In this document: one piece after another, positions 35,265-46,354 of the stretch
How positions within the stretch are numbered: the stretch's first letter is position 1
Layout of the letters: every line of letters begins with the position of its first letter
Assembly (NCBI RefSeq): GCF_029962835.1
Contig: NC_080589.1
Span: 24,477,586 to 24,541,585 of the forward strand
Direction of reading: 5' to 3'
From: Magnolia sinica
Lineage: Eukaryota > Streptophyta > Magnoliopsida > Magnoliales > Magnoliaceae
DNA length: 64,000 bases
Notes under the pieces: model-generated
Told to the model about the DNA's origin: nothing
The model's database searches: none
What the model saw: the letters and a program-made list of their open reading frames with translations, nothing else
Program-made: the position numbers and the translations under genes

Positions 35265-36182
35265 CTACGTGGGCAGGGAGCCCACCGTGATGTTCGTTTG
35301 ATGTCCAACCTGTTTATAAGGTCACCAGGACCTGGGGTGGATGTGGGGCCCACCGAAATGTGGTTCACAAATCCAGCCCATTCATTGAGTGAGTCCCACC
35401 TGACTGACGGTCCATACCAAGTTTCAGCGACATCCAAAACTCAGGTAGGCCCCACCAAGTGATTTTATATGTTTTGGCATGTCTTCACATGATTTTAAAT
35501 GGTATGGCCCACATGAGTTCCGTATAAGGCTGATTTTTGGGATGGACGGCTAGTCCGTGGGGACCCATCAAATGCACGGTCTGGATGGTCGAAAGGCATC
35601 AAGGTGGGGCCCACAACTGGGGCCGTGAGCCCAGCCCGTCCGTCCGTCGTCGGGGGCAGGCAGCGCCTGTGGCGCTCTGACAGCAGCAGCAGCGCCGCTG
35701 CATGCTCTTCGTCTTTCTTTTTTCTTTTTTTTGAAAAAAAATGATTTTCTGTGGTTTTCCACAGACGGGGCCCACATCAGCCAGATCCACACCATTCATT
35801 GGCCCCTATGGCTCGATACAAATCTATCGAGGCCAATATCGAATAGTTTTCTGATGTACAGCAGCATCGGGGTGTATTTCAATGGTAGGAAACTGGTTTG
35901 TTATGCTATGGCCCACCATAAGTTCAGATTGAGATCATTTTTCGGCTCAACACCTAAAATGATCTGGGGAACGAAATGGACGGCTTGGATTATGCATATA
36001 CATCAAGGTGGGGCCTGCATGAGAGGCCCACCACTTCATTCCCCCTTTTTTTTTAAGTACACACCCATGCCAGTATAGGGCTCGCCCGTCCAGCGTCCAG
36101 TGACGCTGGACGGTGTGGATAAACACATGCCTTGTGGTGGGTCCCACATGGAGGTGGCCCACCAAATATATACATATAATGT

Positions 36183-36186
<4 letters not shown>

Positions 36187-36220
<34 letters not shown>

Positions 36221-36284
36221 CATATTATGTTATATATTATATATACATATATATATTATACAAAATATAACATATATATATATA
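36187..36284. repeat. AT-rich microsatellite region
   Basis: Imperfect (TA)n runs across about 100 bp within the solo LTR. Confidence 0.9.
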
Positions 36285-39166
36285 AAGCATTGGATCCATC
36301 CAAACAGTGGATGGTGTGGATCATCACCTGTAATAGAGTGGGCCACACCGTCTGATGTAGATGGACGGGGTAGATATAACACATATTGGTGGGATCCACA
36401 CCATTACAAAGAAAGAGAGAAAGAGAGAGATAGAGAGACATACGGTGAGATAGAGGAACCCCGCCACTATGGGCCCTCTTGATTAAATCACATACATCCA
36501 AATGGGTCCCACCAACAAGTGGGCCCTAAAATTTAAAATAATGGCAAATCACCCACCTTATCTTCCTTCTTCTTGGTCCCTTAGACTCCAATGCTCCTTA
36601 GTTTCAACTTTGATGGAGGTTGATGGACTTTTGATGGTGGGGATGAGAGATGAGAGGGTGGACCACACTTGGGAGGGAGAGAAGGGTTGGACGTGTGGGA
36701 GTTGAGTTGCTTGGGAGAGATTTGTTTTTTTTTGGAGAAATGAGGGAGAGAGAGAGGGGATATGGATGGGTGAGGTGTGATGGGTGATGGGTTGGGTTGA
36801 AATTTTGTAAAGGTGGTATGGTTATGGTTGAAATTTGAAAAAAGAGGAGTGGTGAGGTGGAAAGAGGGTAGACTTTTGAAAAAGGAGGAGATGGGTTGTT
36901 GTACTTGAGGTAAGGCTTGCATTAATGGTTGATTGATGGGACTAATTGTAGAGATTCCCTCGAAATCCGCAACGCGCAGTGTTTCTTCGGAATAAATGCA
37001 GATCGGCATCTTCTTGCCTGGGTATCGGTTCGATGCGCAAGTCACGGCGTTGGAACTGCGGCGACGACGCGATCGCTATGATGCAACTTTCGGATCAAGC
37101 CGATGTCGGTGTGCAGGACCTGGCTTAGGATCGTGCGCAAACACCGGATACGGTGCGAAGGTTGCCGAAATTTGACCGGAAGGACCGCGGAAGCCAACGG
37201 AACAGTACGGACTAGGACACGGGTCTTACAGTCCATCTATTTTTCTAGATCATTTTATCGTATTAAATAAAAAATGAGGTATGTCCCAATCTCAAGTGGA
37301 CAACATTACAAGAAACAGTGTTGAATTAACATTGTGCGGATCGAATCGGAGATGATCGGATCGGATTCCGAATCGGATCGGTTCGGATTAACTATTGATC
37401 CGAACTCGATCCAATTTACGGTCGGATCTGACAGGGCCAACTCGTTTAGACCCAATCCTGGCCTTCGATTCGAATCAGATCGGATCAGTTCGGATCGATC
37501 CATTTTTGCCCAGCTCTACCCACAGCTGAGAGACCTTAGCACGCGCCTTCAGCATGTGCGGGGCGAGCTACAAGACAGAAAAGTTAGGTGAAGCTGAGCA
37601 GCTAAAAAACAAGAACGATCTAATTGTGGAAGATATACCTACCCCAAGGAGACTCATCGTCATGAACACGAGAGCTGATTCCATTGGGGAGTCAAAGAAA
37701 GTGTTGAACTCCGCCTCGGGCATGTGACGCTCTGCCCAAGGGAGGATCTCCTCCATAGTTCGGTGGAGACCCCTACGCTCCCCTTGTGCTCCAAAAGGGC
37801 AAGATACTTCTTCCACCCTTGAAGGCCAAGCTTCCTCAGGAGATCCCTGCACCTCGGCAGAGCAAGCTCCTTCTTGAACGACCACCCTGACCGTTCCAGT
37901 GGCATTAGAGGGCTCCACCTCCACTCTCTCTCCTTCTACCTCCAGCACGACTGGACAAGAGGGGCCGACCTTTCCCTTGCTCTTGGAGGGTTTTCTGCCT
38001 CTTCCTCTTTAGCGCCGCTAGTTTCTCTCGGGAAGGCGCCTGAGTAGAGGACAAGCTTCAGGCATCTCTGCAATGGAAACACCATGGAATTCAACTATGA
38101 AAATCTATAAAAATTTTCTAAGTTCCAAAGCTCGGCTAAAGGTCTTACCAAAGTTCTTACCGGTGAGGGCGATCTCTAAACCCGAACTAAGAAGCAACTC
38201 AGGTTGAAGAAGTACTCTCCAAGACCTTCTCTCCTCCTCTAGCTCTTTTGCCCCTCTGATCCAAGCAAGTGACCTGCTGTCAAGAAACAGAGGATGTTTG
38301 GGAATAACTACAACAAAAGGCATGTGCGAACAAAGTTTAGTAAATTTCAAAGATCGACCAACCAAGGACAAGCTAGAAGATAAATACATTCGATGAAAAC
38401 TTACTTGGGTTGGAATATGCTATGTGGAACTAGTGCTGATCTGAGGCCAGAGGTAGGTCGGCTACCTCCCAGCATCTAGAAGCCCATAACCACTTATCCC
38501 TCCAGTTCTTGTTGGATGACGGAGGGTCGGTAATAAGGTCCCCTTTAGTCCCCCACCAAGCGGAGAGATAGTACCAGCTGGGTTGCAACTTATTCAGCTT
38601 TAATTGATACAGATGGAGGAACTCTTTAACGGTTAGGTCGGGCTGCTCTAACTCAGACCACAGAACTGCACAATCAATCAGAGCCCTCCATCCGTTGGGA
38701 ATCATTTGTCTTGAGGCCAGATTCAGCCGGCAAGCAAACGCCTCACCAGACCTTGCAGAGGAAGTCACAGGCTACATTGAAGAGCGACCTAGAAGATCGC
38801 TACAGCCCCCTCTGGAGGTCGGTTCGGAAGCTCGTCCGGCGAGGGAATCCGAAGAACTATATACTCAGGAATGTGATATCCAAGTATGATCTGAGCTAGC
38901 TCTTCCTCAGTGAGGGTCGAGGGCACAGGACCCCTTGGACCCTCCTCGCCAGCAGACTCTTCCGGGTTCTCTTCACCAGAAGGGTCACGTTCCACACCCA
39001 CCGGCCTCTTTGCTAAGGACCACTCCATCGCCCATGATGCTGGGAAATTGACATCGGCCATTATCACCAACGGCGATGGTGGGTTTGACATCATCCGAAG
39101 GCTACTCGCCCCACTGTCACCATCGGAGGGCCCCTCCCATGAACTTAGCGAGTCCGACATTGCAGC

Positions 39167-39716
39167 TTATTATAGTAATTGATAGTCACTGATTAGAAGG
39201 GAAAAAGGAGGGGGCAAGAATTTGGAGATCACCGGGGAGAAAACAAGCACTGGACGTCAGTAATTACAGTCGCAGGAAATCGCCTATTTAACGCTAGGGA
39301 AGACGACTAGACAAAAAGAACGAAATACAAATAGAGGTGACGAAGGGTTAGGGCTTCCCTTATATAGGGAGGCCACAAGGCATCGCTTAAGTACTCCCGT
39401 CAATGCTAGGTCGTATGGTGTCCTTTTGATTACGCCTGTTGACATGTGGCACGACGCCATACGTTACTCGACCCAAATATCGAGTATTGGCCACATGTCA
39501 CGCCCTCATTAGTCTGTCATCAAAATGATGGCCTGACGCCCCACATGACCTCGAACTACGAAATGACACGCCGTGTTCAATTACTGACACACCTCGAGTA
39601 CCGTGCTGGCCGCCATACTTGACATTTATAATGACGTGACTCGACCTAAACTACAAATAACCCGATCTAGCTATATTGGACTTACTTTCTGAGCCTCTAT
39701 AGATCGGCCCGAAAAG
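39167..39716. other. Upstream region of the antisense gene, Tat element 2
   Basis: No gene. It contains the TATA-like box noted separately and GACATGTGGC/GCCACATGTC-type inverted words (39448-39500) that could form a local hairpin. Confidence 0.4.
39359..39366 (-). promoter_or_regulatory. TATA-like box of the Tat element 2 antisense gene
   Basis: The minus strand reads TATATAAG, 199 bp upstream of the ATG at 39160, the same spacing as in Tat element 1. Confidence 0.6.
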
Positions 39717-39730
39717 TAAGGGGGGCTTAC
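39717..39730 (+). promoter_or_regulatory. Polypurine tract of Tat element 2
   Basis: TAAGGGGGGCTTAC ends directly before the 3' LTR at 39731, matching the tract of Tat element 1. Confidence 0.75.
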
Positions 39731-40497
39731 TGTTGGGTGAAAAAAATAGTTAAGTTGCTAAGTCGACTTATGGAATAGACCAACTCTACATACCGGCATG
39801 GACCCCTTGAGTTCTGAGCCCTAAGGGGCGTCTACGTCAAAAAACAGGCTGACCATCTAAGAGGTTGATGCGACTGTAAGGACACTCAAAGAGGGTGCAA
39901 CTATAAGACCATCTATATGGCCAATTGTCGACCTAACATATAGGTCAGCCATAGCTCGGCTATAGGTCGACCATAGCTTAGCTATAGGTCGACCATAAGT
40001 CTATCATAATTCGTCCAGAGCTCGACAATAGCTCGGAACAGCCTCTGGCGGAGTAGTTGTCGATTCAATAGAAAGCTCGATATAATCTACATGTTGGTCT
40101 AGGAATCTTTCCAATGGCCCGAAGATCTCTCCCATGATCTTCGGAGGATCAGATCAGATCCTGAGAACCTCGGATGACAGTAATCTTGCAAGGATCCCGG
40201 ACGAATCTCTAAACGGATTCATCTCTAGCGTGTTAGGGAAGACACCTTACAGCATTATCTTTTCTCTCCTATATATAGAGGTACCCCCAGCTAATGTAAG
40301 GTATGCATACTGATACCCTAATACTAGAGGGGTGACTATTTTCCTAAAGAGATCCTACCCTATAAAAGACCCCAAAGTCCTGACTTAGGCATCGGAGGGT
40401 CTCCTGTACAAGCCAGGGTCTCCTTTGTCTCTTGTTTCCATCTGTGCAAGTTACGAAGGGTCAACCAGGGAGGGTCCGCTAGAAAACTGCCTCAACA
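39731..40497 (+). repeat. 3' LTR of Tat element 2 (767 bp)
   Basis: TGTTGGGTG...CCTCAACA, followed by the GTAAG duplication. It keeps the TATAGGTC/CATAGCTC short repeats and the CCTATATATAGAGG box of the 5' LTR. Confidence 0.92.
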
Positions 40498-40502
40498 GTA
40501 AG

Positions 40503-42240
40503 TGCTAATGTTTTAAGCATACAAGTCGGTTCTCAAATTTCGTACCTAAAATGTATAGTATGTGAAACTTCAGCTCACTTAAAAGGAACTTCAGCTCATT
40601 TCAGTTCACTTCAAACATTTCATGACTAGAGCGTAACTCAACATCTTAAAATTAGAATGCTCGAAAGGATTTCAAGAGAAAAAGCATTTGTATGTCAACC
40701 TACATGTAAAGAAGGCCTTAGAAAAGACCCTAGGTTAAAGTACATCTTAATGGTTTTTCTAAGATTTAACTTATTATATATTTATATGAAAATTCAGGTG
40801 TGTTCAACTAGCCTGACCCTGTCTTTGGCTAGCCGACCCATCTCGGGTTAGCCCAAGATCAACTTACGTCATGTTTCTGGTAATAAATGATTTTGATTCC
40901 TATGGAACTTGGGCGACTCGAACCTTATATTCGGATAGACGAACCAGCTCGGGTCAACCTGAAAGAGACCTAGGTCAAGTTTACAGCAATGCAAAATTTT
41001 GAATATCCAGAAACTTATGCTAATCGAATCTTATCTCTAACTAGCCAAAGGTTTGTCAAGCCAGCCGAAGTTTGGCTCATGCCAGCCTAAGTTTGTTGCA
41101 AATTAAAATCCCAGGAAATATCCTAGTCATTGAAACAAAATCGTGAAAATCCGACTAGCTGAAGGGATTCTTAGGCTAACCGAAGATCAAGTTCTTTTGT
41201 TATAAATAGAGACTATTTCTCATTATTTCAAAACACGAAAAATAAAGAAAAAGTATAAGACACGAAAGAGAGAAATCTTCTTCTTTTCAAGCTATTTTGC
41301 ATTGTTATTCTTATATTATTTTTGTAGTTTATTCAATTCTCTTCTTAAATCTTGTTAAATTCAAATAGTGAGTGGCCTATACTCAACTTGAGAATAGAGT
41401 ATTGAATCTGCAACTTCTACGGTTTTGTTCTTTGAAAAATCATATATTCCTTGATCTTTCTCGGTTGTGCATACATTGGTTTATCTTCATCTGAGAAAAG
41501 AAAGGATTACTACATATAATAAAGTTTCATCTTCAAAGGCCTCATCGATATCTTCACTTTGACTCGCGTCTTCAAGAAGATAAGTTTTTCATTTGGTAAA
41601 TTACATTCACTTTGGGTTGATTAAGATAGGCTCATGAAAATCTCATTAGGGTTATGAAGTGATAAGCCCGTTAAAATCACTTGAGGTTAGTTGTGATAGC
41701 CTGTGAAAATCACAAACTTTAAAAGGTTGTTGAAGTTAGCCTGTGCAATACTTGAATATAGTAGAAAGCTAACATTACGTGGAGAAGTAATTTTGAGAGT
41801 GGAGTAAGTGTGTGTTAAACACTGAACCATTACAACTCTGTTTGTCTTGTGGTGATTGATAATCTTATTCTTGTATTTATCATCTTGAAATACTGAAATC
41901 AATGAAGTCGTGCAATAAGGTTGTCCTACCTAAGATATTAAATGAAGGTTGTCATAGGACATCAATAGCTCAACTTACAACAATTTCAATTATATGGGAT
42001 TTCGAGATATTTCTGGGAGCACTTAGTTCTAGAAAAGATAAAAGGTTAAATTGCTCAACTACAATCATGACATGGAGATAGAGCACTCGACATTCAATAG
42101 AGAAGCAAATGAAAGCAAGATATGGCTGAAGATCATAATTGATTGCTTTGTGATTAGAGATGTGACGGGAGAATTAACAGACTTGATACTTTAGATATTA
42201 GAGATGATCAAATATCTCGAATTCTGCCTTTACTCCACTT
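40503..42240. other. Repeat-derived DNA, possibly a decayed Copia-type LTR
   Basis: No gene. Wording around 41560-41880 (AAAATCACTTGAGGTTAG, TAGCCTGTGAAAATCAC, AGAGTGGAGTAAGTGTG, AACACTGAACCATTACAACT) reminds me of SIRE-type Copia LTRs. A TATA box TATAAATA lies at 41202-41209. Boundaries and partner LTR were not found, so this remains a guess. Confidence 0.35.
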
Positions 42241-42289
42241 GACCCGAACTGTCGAAAAGCTCGGAACTCTTTTACTCTATCTTTTCTTT

Positions 42290-42293
42290 CTTG

Positions 42294-42335
<42 letters not shown>
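42290..42335. repeat. (CT)n microsatellite
   Basis: About 20 CT units, followed by further pyrimidine-rich sequence to about 42420. The short open frames across it are artefacts of the repeat. Confidence 0.95.
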
Positions 42336-42341
<6 letters not shown>

Positions 42342-43547
42342 TCTTTTCTTTTTTCCCTCTCCATCTTCTTTTCTTTTTTCCTTCTTTCTTCTTTCTACCT
42401 AGTTATCTCTCTCTTCATCACTACTCTAAAGTTGCTCCAAAATCTCTATTCCTCTCCTTCTCGAATGAGGCATGAGTGCATTAGCATCTTTTTATAAAGA
42501 ACTTAGGTACACCCGGGTTTATAAAAAGTGCCGCTTAAATAACCCGAGTATACCTATCAAGGCAAAAATAAACCGTCAGCTGCTAAATTTAAATCTTGAG
42601 GCTTTCTTTTGGCTAAAAACTTAGGGATTCAAGCTCAATAGTAGAGAGTGGGTATCAGATTTCTACTACTATACCAAACTTGAATCTTGAGGCATTCTTG
42701 GTTCATGATAGCTCTGGTTTGATAACGTACATCTGGGTTGATTTTTTCCTATTTAACTCTTGGTTTCTAATACTTAGATCATAAAACTTCTTTCTACTAA
42801 TTTCAGAATGGTTGCCTTAATTAGAATTTAATGCACTTGCAGTAATTATAATGTGATTGGATAGACACTAAAAGTTTAGGCTGATTGCATTGATGTAGCC
42901 TATGATTTTGTTAAAACAGAAAAATAATGGAAGAACCAAAACACAAATTTATTATTGCCTTAGTACCCACCCAAAAGTTTGAAAGACTTCCTAGTACTTT
43001 GGATGCCATGGACATTATTTTTAGGAAAAATTTTTTTTATCTTATTACTTGGAGGCTCCAATCGGAGATAGTGCTCCTTGGGAAATGTTTATAAAAATTT
43101 TTTGGTTTATTACAAAGGCATATCCCTTAGGGACAAAAGGTTTTTCTTTCAGAGTTAACTTTTATTCAAGAATTAAGTAAAGTATCTTGCTTTTAAATTT
43201 TCATGGACATTTATTTGGAAAACAACGGCTTCTCGAGATTGCATTTAGGCATCTGTACATCAATAGTTCTGTTATCCAAATCTGATGGGCCGCACTGGAA
43301 ATCTTCTAAATTGGATGATCCCAACCGTTGGATTGATGGCTCTAATTAGATAGTTGTTGTACCGTATTCCTAACAGTTCTTAGTAAATCCAATTGGAAAG
43401 AACACGTATTATAGAAATGGAAAGATATTATAGGCTAAAGATCTCCAATAATGCTTGGAGTGCTTTTTATGGAATTACAATTGACAGGATGACAAGATAG
43501 GGAGTAATTGAGAGAAATTCAAAAGCAAACCAAGCAGTTGATCAAGT
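42336..43547. other. Anonymous AT-rich DNA
   Basis: No coding region. GGTACACCCGGGTTTA and TAACCCGAGTATACC at 42507-42555 are partly inverted. GATTCAAGCT/TTGAATCTTGAGGC phrases recur at 42590-42690. The origin is unknown. Confidence 0.35.
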
Positions 43548-43711
43548 GGCCAATAACCATCCAGGAGGTTGATTAAGTGGTGCTACTCATCTAAAAGGCA
43601 AACCAAATGGCCAATGGTTATTTAGGAGCTCGATCAAGTAGTAGATGAACATCTAGGAGCTTGATCAAGCGATAGATGGTCATTCAAGAGCTCGATCGAG
43701 TGGCCAAGCGA
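43548..43711. repeat. Degenerate minisatellite, about 31-bp period, five units
   Basis: Units of the form TGGCCAATGGTTATTTAGGA then GCTCGATCAAG, with junction word CTCGATCAAG recurring near 43578, 43641, 43672 and 43703. Confidence 0.7.
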
Positions 43712-45034
43712 AATGCGATTGAGTCAGCAAAGAGGCCTAGAGTGATTATTAGGGAAGGTGTCAAGGAAGTCTTCCAAAGGTTGTGTAGTGCTAAATGGTT
43801 ATAGAAACTGTTAGAATGTGGAAAGCATCTAGAAAGCCAAGTAGTGATAAAACGGTTATGGCAACAGTCGAAACATGGGAAGAATCTACATGGCCAAGGT
43901 AAAGATATAAATAGAAGAGGAATGCAAGAGGAAGATTTCATCTCATACCAACCCAATCAAACCCAAACATTATCCTTTCAATTATCAAGTTTTTTTTTTT
44001 TAATTTTAATTTTTTTTATTTTAATATTCTGTAGTGTAATGCTTTAATTTTTTCCAAGTAAATTACATTTCATAGTGTAATCATTTGCTTTCAACTTACT
44101 GTTTACATTCTGTATTGTAATCCGTAACATTAATCAAGTTGTTGATAATCTTAGCTGTAATTTGAGTTTACGCTTACATGTTAGATTCAGTTCTACATCA
44201 GAAAAGGTGTTTTGCAACTGTTTTTCACGACCGACTAAGGTGTAACCTATCATCAGAGGGTAGACCCTATCATCTGAACATCGCCTAGTCTTGTTTACAC
44301 ATTGCGCAAGTGGCTGAATAGGTGACCGATCTTATCTGATCTCTGTCATACACTACCTGTCTGATTATCTCAGTGCCTGGGGTCATAGTGGTTCGGTTTG
44401 AATTGATCCGCAAATCCAATTCTGGCATGCCCGCATTCCAACTGCCGAAAACCAAGCAGCAAGAATAGTTATAATGAGAAACAGCAATGATCACATTCTG
44501 CAGTAATGAGCCAAACATTGAAGGGTTCAGATATTCTGGTAGATTTCCCAGACATCCCGTAGCCACATTGGAGCCTTCAGATCAACTATTTGCTCCAGAA
44601 TGTCTAACATGTCAGGTTGGGCTGAGCCTTCCTATTTGGGTCTGTAGCAGGAATAGCCCGAGACCTGACCCAAAGTGGGCCTGGTGCGGGTCAGGCCCGG
44701 TTCCTACATTCTGCCAGATGAACCATGAGTCAGTGTAATACCCACTTTAGGAGGTGGGGCCCGAACATCGATAGGCCTTGGGCAGTCTTCTTTTTCTGTA
44801 AAGATGATCTTATTAACGATTCAAAAAATGGGCTCCACTGTGGACTGTTGACGATTCTATGATTTTATGCCCATAAATCGGATGGCTAGGATCATTTTAG
44901 CACCTCATAATTTGTTACTTTGTTCATGGCCTATTCTGGAGGGATCTGGAACAAATCTCATGGAGACGTAAATTCAACGGTTAGAAAGCACAAGGAAAAT
45001 GGACATGATCCATGCATCAGATCAGCAGGAAATT
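43712..45034. other. Repeat-derived DNA with an LTR-like promoter
   Basis: TATAAATA at 43906-43913 is followed by T-rich sequence and repeated GTGTAAT words, as in an LTR R/U5, but neither end could be set. TGTAATACCCACTTTAGG at about 44736 looks like the start of another LTR of the TGTAAYACCC type. No gene is supported. Confidence 0.35.
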
Positions 45035-45673
45035 TGATGTAGAGCAAGTCGCAAATACTTTCATAGCAAAGATGGACCAAAGAAGGCCTAATTGGAGGCA
45101 GAAATGATCCAGAACGTCAGAACCTTAAAACAGTCGTATCTCATAGATTGGGATGAGTTTTTCGAAGTATCTTGTATGATTTTGGGTAGGAGAAGCTACT
45201 TTACAAACCAACTACTACGCCAGGTTGCCTACCCTGGATTTGCGAGATTCTATTAGACCGAGGATCAAAAGTCTCGTTTATTTTTATTTTTACTATAAAT
45301 AATAAGTTTTAGTTCGGTCATAACTTTTGGTCCTTTGAGTTCTAGGAGTCGTGCCCAATATGAGAAGGGGTTAAAAAAGTTAGGAGAATAACTTGGTTCG
45401 TCCAAATTGGACACTTACTATTTTTAGCCAAAAACCGTGAAGTCTAGTAGGACGGTAGGAATGATGACCATCTATAAATAGTAAGTTTACTATTTATAGT
45501 AAGTCATGTTTTCAAGGAGTTTGAGTCTAAAACTTCATGCTACGTTAGAGCTCATTATTTTAAAAAATTACATGGATTCGAGATAACTCTGTGAGGAGTC
45601 CAAAAAATGAATTTGGAGTAGTTATTCTCTAAGGAAGACAGTGATTGACCTCATCATGTCCTTCCCTGCATCA
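45035..45673 (+). mobile_element. TGATG-type solo LTR, copy A (639 bp)
   Basis: Starts TGATGTAGAGC and ends CCCTGCATCA. Flanks AAATT (45030-45034) and AGATT (45674-45678) match at four of five places. It aligns along most of its length with the copy at 55855-56557. Both hold repeated ACTATAAATAGTAAG words and a palindrome at 45472-45499. No internal genes, so it is a solo LTR or a very small (TRIM-like) element. Confidence 0.75.
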
Positions 45674-46354
45674 AGATTCCTCTCAGATTGTCGTCAATGA
45701 GAATCCAACTTTTGCCAGCTATAATCAGATTCTCACCGGCAAGAGGGACCGGACGGGCTGGTGGTCCATGGAACTTTAAAATCTATTTAAATGGGCAGAG
45801 ATGGTTGTCCATCCACCATTGTTACCACTTCCACTCTCATCTTTGCTGAATTCCCTCTCATTCTCTCATCCTTTGCTCACTCTCCTTTTCATAACCATCC
45901 CTCGAATATGATTGCTTATTTCAAAGGTGGGCACCACCTTATTAGGTCATCCGAGTCGTTGATTTGATGAGACTCTCTTTTGCTACGTGGAGGGCTTGAT
46001 TGGTTAGGAGAATATCTCCATTGTCCCTTGATCGGATTAGATTGGCGTGAGGCCCACCTTAAATGGTTTGAATCGATACATGGCCATGTCAGTTTAAATG
46101 ACTCGATCCATTTCTACCCTTGTAATTGATGGGCCCACTTTTCAGGAATAAATCTTGCCACGTGTCAATCTAAGCCATCTATGTGGGCCCAAAGCCAATT
46201 CTTGGGCTCTTGGTGTGACTCAGCTAGTCCTCTTGACCTAGCCCAGGCTCATTGATCATGGCGAGTTCTCCACTTAAAGATGTATTAATTTTGGGCGTGT
46301 GAGCTTGCTTGATCTGATCACACTCTTTCTTTGGACAAGAAAATTTGATCGTAC
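45674..46354. other. Spacer without a gene
   Basis: I see scattered GTGGGCCC phrases and no coding sequence. Confidence 0.4.

Larger units (their letters stand above)
33148..37230 (-). mobile_element. Solo LTR of a gypsy-type element, minus strand (4,083 bp)
   Basis: Flanked by perfect 5-bp duplications GTCCA (33143-33147 and 37231-37235). Read on the minus strand it starts TGTAAGACCCGTGTCC and ends TTCGGGGCGTAACA. The ending resembles the GGGCGTTACA end of the Del/Tekay-like LTR at 61105. No internal domains are found, so it is a solo LTR left by recombination, and a large one. It holds tandem arrays at 34886 and 35163, an AT microsatellite at 36187 and GA-rich sequence near 36410. The 154-codon minus frame at 36581-37045 is low-complexity (Ser/Pro/His-rich) and I do not call it a gene. 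Confidence 0.8.
33050..37327. repeat. Half foldback sequence, right arm of the composite hAT element, split by a solo LTR
   Basis: The left half of the foldback family (ACGGATTGGCTACTCCCC, GACCCCACCATGATGTATTT, CATGCCGTCCAT) runs to 33147 and resumes at 37236 (CTATTTTTCTAGATCATTTT, TCTCAAGTGGACAACATTAC). It then meets the hAT end sequence near 37327. Confidence 0.7.
32132..37518. mobile_element. hAT-type composite foldback element nested in the antisense gene
   Basis: Terminal inverted repeats TAGAGGTGGGCA (32132-32143) and TGCCCAGCTCTA (37507-37518). Perfect 8-bp duplications CCCACAGC lie at 32124-32131 and 37519-37526. About 200 bp inside each end is rich in GATCGGATC/CGAGTCGGAC-type words in inverted order. 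Inward of these lie two half copies of the foldback family in opposite orientation (32340-32530 and 33050-37327, the latter split by a solo LTR), then about 500 bp of other DNA (32531-33049). No transposase was seen. Size without the solo LTR and its duplication is about 1.3 kb. Confidence 0.85.
31712..39160 (-). pseudogene. Antisense Transposase_28-like gene of Tat element 2, split by a hAT insertion
   Basis: Homologue of the antisense gene of Tat element 1. Segments on the minus strand: 39160-38789 (start MSDSLSSWEG, acidic N-terminus, LTEEELAQIILGYHIPEY) and 38768-38430 in another frame (MIPNGWRALIDCAVLWSEL, SSNKNWRDKWLWA). An exon ending at 38161 (G/GTAAG donor) and one at 37948-37640 (ends SLLG before GTAGGT) follow. 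A coiled-coil exon starts near 37567, is cut by the hAT element between 37527 and 32123, and ends at 31712. The coil continues as KLAQQEVELEAKLRESEMK and closes with an acidic tail. Frameshifts occur near 38780 and near 32030. Exon limits are read by eye. The protein's role is unknown. Confidence 0.75.
13868..40497 (+). mobile_element. Tat-lineage Ty3/gypsy retrotransposon 2, with nested insertions
   Basis: Both ends are defined. GTAAG at 13863-13867 and at 40498-40502 is a perfect 5-bp target duplication; the LTRs are 13868-14636 and 39731-40497. Order inside: primer site, gag, protease, RT, RNase H, second (archaeal-type) RNase H, integrase, then an antisense gene. An Athila-type element (18227-29327) cuts the RT/RNase H region and a hAT-type element (32132-37518) cuts the antisense gene. 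Without these the element is about 10.1 kb. The LTRs differ at many places plus indels (more than one base in ten in the first half by eye), so this insertion is much older than the Athila one. Confidence 0.93.

Noticed and set aside
36581..37045. 154-codon minus-strand open frame
   Set aside because: Low-complexity Ser/Pro/His-rich sequence inside a solo LTR, with no domain.
40503..42240. Firm call of a SIRE-type Copia LTR
   Set aside because: Only word similarity from memory; no ends, partner LTR or coding domains could be found, so it stays a low-confidence note.
42239..42497. Open frames rich in Ser/Leu
   Set aside because: They read through a (CT)n microsatellite.
44285..44738. Open frames on both strands near 44.5 kb
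   Set aside because: No recognisable domain, overlapping on both strands; not supported as genes.
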